A stretch of 64,000 nucleotides of DNA from Paenibacillus yonginensis (GTDB lineage Bacteria > Bacillota > Bacilli > Paenibacillales > Paenibacillaceae), in NCBI RefSeq assembly GCF_001685395.1, contig NZ_CP014167.1:372001-436000 (forward strand), written 5' to 3'. Made by a program: the position numbers and the translations under genes. The notes under the pieces are model-generated. The model saw only the letters and a program-made list of their open reading frames with translations, did no database searches and was not told where the DNA came from. Of this stretch, positions 60,610 to 64,000 are shown piece after piece. Position 1 is the first letter of the stretch, and the number at the start of each line of letters is the position of its first letter.

Positions 60610-62034
60610 ATGGGGACAGCTTTTTTCAGCATCAAAGATTTTGGCGGGTTGCGTGGAACACGCAAAAGGCCCGAAAGGGTTCTCGATCAAAGCCCGGCAT
60701 TATGGGGGAGTTTTAAATCCGTTTATGTTCAAATCGCCGTTGTCGCGTTAGGTACGGCGCTTGCCGGAGAGCTGAAGATCAACCCTTTTGATGGAGATAT
60801 TTTCAGGATCGGCCTTGGCAGCAGCGCTTTTTTGCTGTTTCTGCTGCTGCTCAGACGTTTGCCTTATATCTTGACCGGAGCGGTGACCGGGGCGGTTGTG
60901 CTGATGTTTCGCATGGGGCTGGATCAGGCTTTGGGCCATGATCTGACGCCGATTGCCAGTGCTACCCGCCACTGCTCGGCTGCCGTATATTATCTGGTGT
61001 TTGCGGTGGGAATGAGCGTCATCAAGCCGCGGCTTGACCGGTTTTATCCCTTAGTGCTGGGGGCGGTGACGGCGGTCGTCGATCTGATGTCCAATGAAGC
61101 GGAGCTGCTGACCCGGCTGCTCGTTACCGGCACAACAACGTTTGAACTAAATGAATGGACTTTCCTTATGGCGATTGCGATGCTCCGCACGTATTTTGTC
61201 ACCGGAATTTACAGCAGCATCGCCATCAGCCGGATGCGCATCGTGCAGAAGGAGCAGAACCGCAGGATCGAGCAGATGCTCAGTGTCAGTTCGGGACTGT
61301 ATGGCGAGGTTTTTTACCTCAAGAAATCGATAGGCACACTGGAAAATGTAACGCTCGGCAGCTATGAGCTGTACCGGCGTCTCGCGGACGAAGGGCTTCA
61401 GGAGCACAAGCAGAAGGTGCTTGGCCTTACGCAGCAAATTCATGAGGTGAAGAAGGATTCGCAGCGTATTTTGGCCGGGTTGATCAAGCTGACAGACCGC
61501 GAGGTTCCGGGCGATATGCCGCTTTCTAACCTGCTCCAGTATACGGTCAGAAGCAATCAGCAGTATGCGGAGATGCTGGGCAAAAGTATTGTTTTTACGC
61601 AAAAAATGTCCTGTGATTACGTCACCTCCAGCTACATCCCCCTGCTTACGCTGCTTGGCAATTTAACGGCAAACGCAGTTGAAGCGATCCGTACTCAAGG
61701 ACAAATTCATCTTGAGGTTCGTGAACAGGGGGAGCTGACGTTTCTGTCGGTCAGTGACAGCGGAGGCGGAATCCCGCCGGAAGATCGGGAGCTGTTGTTT
61801 GAACCGGGGTTTACGACCAAATTTGATGACGAAGGTATTGCGGCAACGGGAATTGGCCTGTCCCATGTCCGTGATATAGCGGAGCGGCTCGGAGGAGAAA
61901 TTACGATTGGTACGGCACCAGGACTTGGCGGAGCCTGGTTTCAGGTTCGGATTCCAACGGAGAAACTGCGAGCAAGCACGCCTTCTGATCCAAATAGCAT
62001 GCAAGAATCCTCGTTTGAAAGGCTGCTTGTTTAA
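60610..62034 (+). CDS. glnK: GlnK-type sensor histidine kinase
   Basis: Membrane sensor of 474 residues for glutamine, named after B. subtilis GlnK (YcbA). About six hydrophobic segments (residues 36-205) form the sensing part. A coiled linker and a dimer region hold H278 in QQIHEVKKDSQRIL, and the GHKL ATPase follows with N box LLGNLTANAVEAI, G1 SDSGGGIPPED and G2 ATGIGLSHVRDI. It is placed behind the transporter genes and followed by its regulator 58 bp later. Confidence 0.88.
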   Translation: MGTAFFSIKDFGGLRGTRKRPERVLDQSPALWGSFKSVYVQIAVVALGTALAGELKINPFDGDIFRIGLGSSAFLLFLLLLRRLPYILTGAVTGAVVLMFRMGLDQALGHDLTPIASATRHCSAAVYYLVFAVGMSVIKPRLDRFYPLVLGAVTAVVDLMSNEAELLTRLLVTGTTTFELNEWTFLMAIAMLRTYFVTGIYSSIAISRMRIVQKEQNRRIEQMLSVSSGLYGEVFYLKKSIGTLENVTLGSYELYRRLADEGLQEHKQKVLGLTQQIHEVKKDSQRILAGLIKLTDREVPGDMPLSNLLQYTVRSNQQYAEMLGKSIVFTQKMSCDYVTSSYIPLLTLLGNLTANAVEAIRTQGQIHLEVREQGELTFLSVSDSGGGIPPEDRELLFEPGFTTKFDDEGIAATGIGLSHVRDIAERLGGEITIGTAPGLGGAWFQVRIPTEKLRASTPSDPNSMQESSFERLLV

Positions 62035-62092
62035 CATAGGCTTCTTACAATAACCTCTTTCTATTCCATCCCCACTTTGAGGAGGTCTAAAG

Positions 62093-63004
62093 ATGTCCCT
62101 TTCTTTCTGTATCGTTGATGATGATGCCAGTGCCCGAAGAATGCTGCAATATATTATTGAGGAAAGCAGTCTGGGAGAGGTTACAGGATCGGCCGGCGGC
62201 GGGCTGGAAGGCGTCCGTCAGATTTTGAGCGAAGCTCCGGATATTGTGCTGATGGACCTGCTGATGCCCGACCAGGATGGAATCGAAGTGATTGAATCCC
62301 TGCGGGCCCAAGGCTGCAGTTCCCGGTTTGTAATGATTTCCCAGATTGAAAACCAGGATATGGTCGGACGTGCTTACCGCAGCGGGATTGAATTTTTTAT
62401 CCGCAAGCCGATCAACCGGATTGAGGTTGAAACGGTGCTGCGAAAGGTCAATGAGCGTTACGCGATGAGTCATTATCTGGATGAGATTAAATCCAGCCTG
62501 CGAAAGCTGGAAGGTTTGCGCAGCGCCCCGTTTGTGCCGACCGGCAGACGGACTGTCCGTGAGACGATACAGCCGATCCTGATGAACATGGGTTTGATCG
62601 GCGAAAGCGGCAGCCGAGATATCATTACGATTATGGAGCTTCTGCTTGAGCATGAAGGCGGCAGCGTTGATCATCTGCCGCCGCTTAAAGAGCTTTACCG
62701 GCAGGCGGCCTCCACCTATAAGAAGAAACCGGAGGATATCGCCAAGGAGGTGAAAGCGATCGAGCAGCGGCTGCGCCGCGCTTTGACGGCTGCCTTATCC
62801 AATCTCGCATCGCTTGGCTTGACCGATTACGGCAACCCGCGTTTCGAATATTACGCTCCGCTTTATTTTGATTTCGAAGACGTCAGGCTCAAAATGAAGC
62901 AAATCGAGGAAGGACGGGAAACGCCAGCCGGCAAAGGGAAAGTAAACATCAAAAAGTTTCTGCAGGTTTTGTATATCGAAATCAAGGAGCAGCTGGGCGT
63001 TTAG
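62093..63004 (+). CDS. glnL: GlnL-type response regulator with YcbB DNA-binding domain
   Basis: Regulator of 303 residues. The receiver (1-120) has acidic residues D9-D11, phospho-Asp D55 (IVLMDLLMPDQDG) and the conserved Lys in FFIRKPINRIE. The rest is the YcbB-type domain (about 150-295; RETIQPILMNMGLIGESGSRDI and IEQRLRRALTAALSNLASLG), found in B. subtilis GlnL, which activates glutamine uptake and glutaminase genes. It probably activates the neighbouring glnQHMP. GAGGAGG precedes the ATG; a terminator overlaps the stop. Confidence 0.92.
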   Translation: MSLSFCIVDDDASARRMLQYIIEESSLGEVTGSAGGGLEGVRQILSEAPDIVLMDLLMPDQDGIEVIESLRAQGCSSRFVMISQIENQDMVGRAYRSGIEFFIRKPINRIEVETVLRKVNERYAMSHYLDEIKSSLRKLEGLRSAPFVPTGRRTVRETIQPILMNMGLIGESGSRDIITIMELLLEHEGGSVDHLPPLKELYRQAASTYKKKPEDIAKEVKAIEQRLRRALTAALSNLASLGLTDYGNPRFEYYAPLYFDFEDVRLKMKQIEEGRETPAGKGKVNIKKFLQVLYIEIKEQLGV

Positions 63005-63022
63005 CCCGGAGCTCTTTTTTTT
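62987..63022 (+). terminator. Terminator of glnKL
   Basis: GAGC ... GGGC pairs with GCCC ... GCTC around GTTTA, followed by eight T; the stop codon lies in the loop. Confidence 0.8.
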
Positions 63023-63039
63023 GTGCGGAGGTCTCCATC

Positions 63040-63204
63040 ATGATTGATGACACCTTGTTCCAATCCAGAAGGCTTTCGGAGGCCCTATTCCGTACACGGT
63101 CGCAGTGTCCTATAAATGGAGTCCGGCTGTCGTCGCCGAATCAAAAACCGGTTTTAAGTTTTCTTCGTAAGAGGGTTCCCGAAAATAGCATGCGTGTTAA
63201 GTGA
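63040..63204 (+). CDS. Possible small ORF, 54 codons
   Basis: The ATG at 63040 has GGAGG 8 nt upstream. The product is Arg/Ser-rich (FQSRRLSEALFRTRSQC) and ends in VPENSMRVK. It begins 17 nt after the glnL terminator with no promoter seen, and its composition does not look like the neighbouring proteins, so it may be chance. Confidence 0.2.
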   Translation: MIDDTLFQSRRLSEALFRTRSQCPINGVRLSSPNQKPVLSFLRKRVPENSMRVK

Positions 63205-63385
63205 TCAGGCATTGGGGTTAGACTAGAGTTGGATAAAAAGCACAGGAGTGCAGTGGGCAGACTGAAATTCCATTGTAGTTTTGAGGAGAGCCATTGAAGG
63301 AAAGACTCATTCGCTGGGCGTTTCATAACATGAGGAGGGAGCATCCTGGGTCAATGGACCCTGTGGGATACTCCCTCCGTTAGAA
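63205..63385. other. Intergenic region with a strong hairpin, no gene
   Basis: Nothing recognisable except a hairpin at its right end, between glnL and the SDR gene. Confidence 0.6.
63334..63378 (-). terminator. Strong hairpin downstream of the SDR gene
   Basis: GGAGGGAG ... ATCC ... GGGTC pairs with GACCC ... GGAT ... CTCCCTCC around AATG. There is no T tract on either strand, so termination is likely but not certain. Confidence 0.6.
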
Positions 63386-64000
63386 CTATGCTCTTGATCC
63401 GCCGTCCACCGGCAGAACGACGCCTGTTACGTAAGAAGCGCGATCGCTCAATAACCAGGCTGCCGCTTGTGCGATCTCATGAGGATCGGCAGGACGTCTA
63501 AGAGGCGTCGCAGAGTTGCTTTTTTCAATGATATCTGGAACTTGTGCAACTAACCCCTCGATCATCTCGGTCATGGTGGTGCCAGGTGCAATAGCGTTTA
63601 CGCGGATACCCGAAGGCCCGTATTCAATAGCAGCCGTCTCGGTCAGACTATTAACAGCCCGTTTGGCGGCTCCGTAGACAGACAAGCCCGGATTACCTCT
63701 GAAGCTGCCGACACTGCTGTTATTGACAATGGCACCGGTACCTGCAGTATTGATCATTGCCTTGATTTCCGCTTTCATTGCCACCCAGATTCCTTTGTAA
63801 TTTATAGCTTGAAGAAGGTCGAAATCCTCTTCTGTAACCTCAGTTAAGGGCGAAAGGGGAGCCCCAATTCCAGCATTATTGAATGCTATATCCAGGCGGC
63901 CGTGACGCTCAACGATCGTTTGAACCGCCTGTTCAATGCTGGCGGGATCGGCTAGATCGGCAACGATGTAATCGGCTTTGCCGCCTAATGCGGTAATTTC
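63386..64000 (-). CDS. SDR-family oxidoreductase (partial, 5' end outside window)
   Basis: C-terminal 204 residues of a short-chain dehydrogenase/reductase; the frame is open to the right edge, so the N-terminal cofactor motif is missing. Visible parts: DIAFNNAGIG (NNAG motif), the catalytic Ser in VNNSSVGS, Tyr-x3-Lys in VYGAAK, GIRVNAIAPGTT and the closing YVTGVVLPVDGG. This is a classical SDR of unknown substrate. It follows no recognised operon. Confidence 0.9.
   Translation of the reverse strand, partial: EITALGGKADYIVADLADPASIEQAVQTIVERHGRLDIAFNNAGIGAPLSPLTEVTEEDFDLLQAINYKGIWVAMKAEIKAMINTAGTGAIVNNSSVGSFRGNPGLSVYGAAKRAVNSLTETAAIEYGPSGIRVNAIAPGTTMTEMIEGLVAQVPDIIEKSNSATPLRRPADPHEIAQAAAWLLSDRASYVTGVVLPVDGGSRA

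Noticed and set aside
1-64000. tRNA, rRNA, CRISPR array, prophage or plasmid origin
   Set aside because: No cloverleaf with conserved T-arm, no rRNA-like sequence, no regularly spaced repeats, and no phage structural or replication genes were seen.

Overview
The window looks like chromosomal DNA of a low-to-moderate GC, endospore-former-type Bacillota, most likely Paenibacillus or a close relative. This rests on strong AGGAGG-type ribosome binding sites, TTG/GTG starts, Gram-positive lipoproteins, an SLH-domain surface protein, Bacillus-type modules (OpuA with GbsR, BceRSAB, GlnQHMP with GlnK/GlnL, a FapR box, BdhA, ExoA, DeoD/Pdp) and the gene repertoire. I saw no rRNA, tRNA, CRISPR array, prophage or plasmid origin. 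The only clear mobile element is a class C group II intron.

Layout. 1-2.6 kb: pstS-pstC-pstA phosphate uptake (minus), divergent from a LysR regulator. 3.8-6.1 kb: a large membrane-anchored alpha/beta hydrolase. 6.3-10.3 kb: GbsR regulator divergent from an OpuA-type glycine betaine transporter. 10.5-12.6 kb: nucleoside salvage (deoD, pdp). 12.6-13.9 kb: split chromate transporter pair. 14.2-17.1 kb: a hypothetical gene, a 50-codon small gene and an NAD malic enzyme. 17.2-19.3 kb: PadR regulator plus 14-TM drug exporter with a very clear operator. 19.4-27.5 kb: oxidoreductase, glycosyltransferase, FapR-controlled fabH, ArsR-SulP pair, fabV and an MFS gene. 27.7-34.4 kb: exoA, an M29 aminopeptidase and a complete Bce-type antimicrobial-peptide detoxification module. 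34.5-37.2 kb: an SLH protein followed directly by a group II intron. 37.3-45.9 kb: an MFS exporter, a metal-dependent hydrolase, a Fur-controlled siderophore importer, a candidate small RNA, a secreted coiled-coil protein, an MFS gene and a Fur-controlled flavodoxin. 46.2-50.7 kb: a hydrolase, a CUT1 sugar ABC operon and a decayed MBL-fold gene. 50.7-57 kb: a Cys-rich/pentapeptide fusion protein, a methyltransferase, bdhA with a LacI regulator, a CueP lipoprotein, and a PadR/membrane-protein pair with three operators. 57.4-63 kb: glutamine ABC transporter with its GlnK/GlnL two-component system. 63.4-64 kb: the C-terminal part of an SDR dehydrogenase.

Many small transport and stress modules sit beside their own regulators, and most have operators legible in the sequence (GbsR, two PadR systems, FapR, ArsR, BceR, Fur twice, LacI twice). 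The less expected elements are a promoter followed almost at once by a strong terminator (a candidate 73-nt RNA), a SulP transporter with a four-cysteine tail controlled by an ArsR-type palindrome, an unannotated 50-codon gene with its own ribosome binding site and terminator, and an MBL-fold gene reduced to its two ends by an internal deletion. No single large new system is evident; the novelty is in these small elements. Coordinates of starts were adjusted by eye to the best ribosome binding site.
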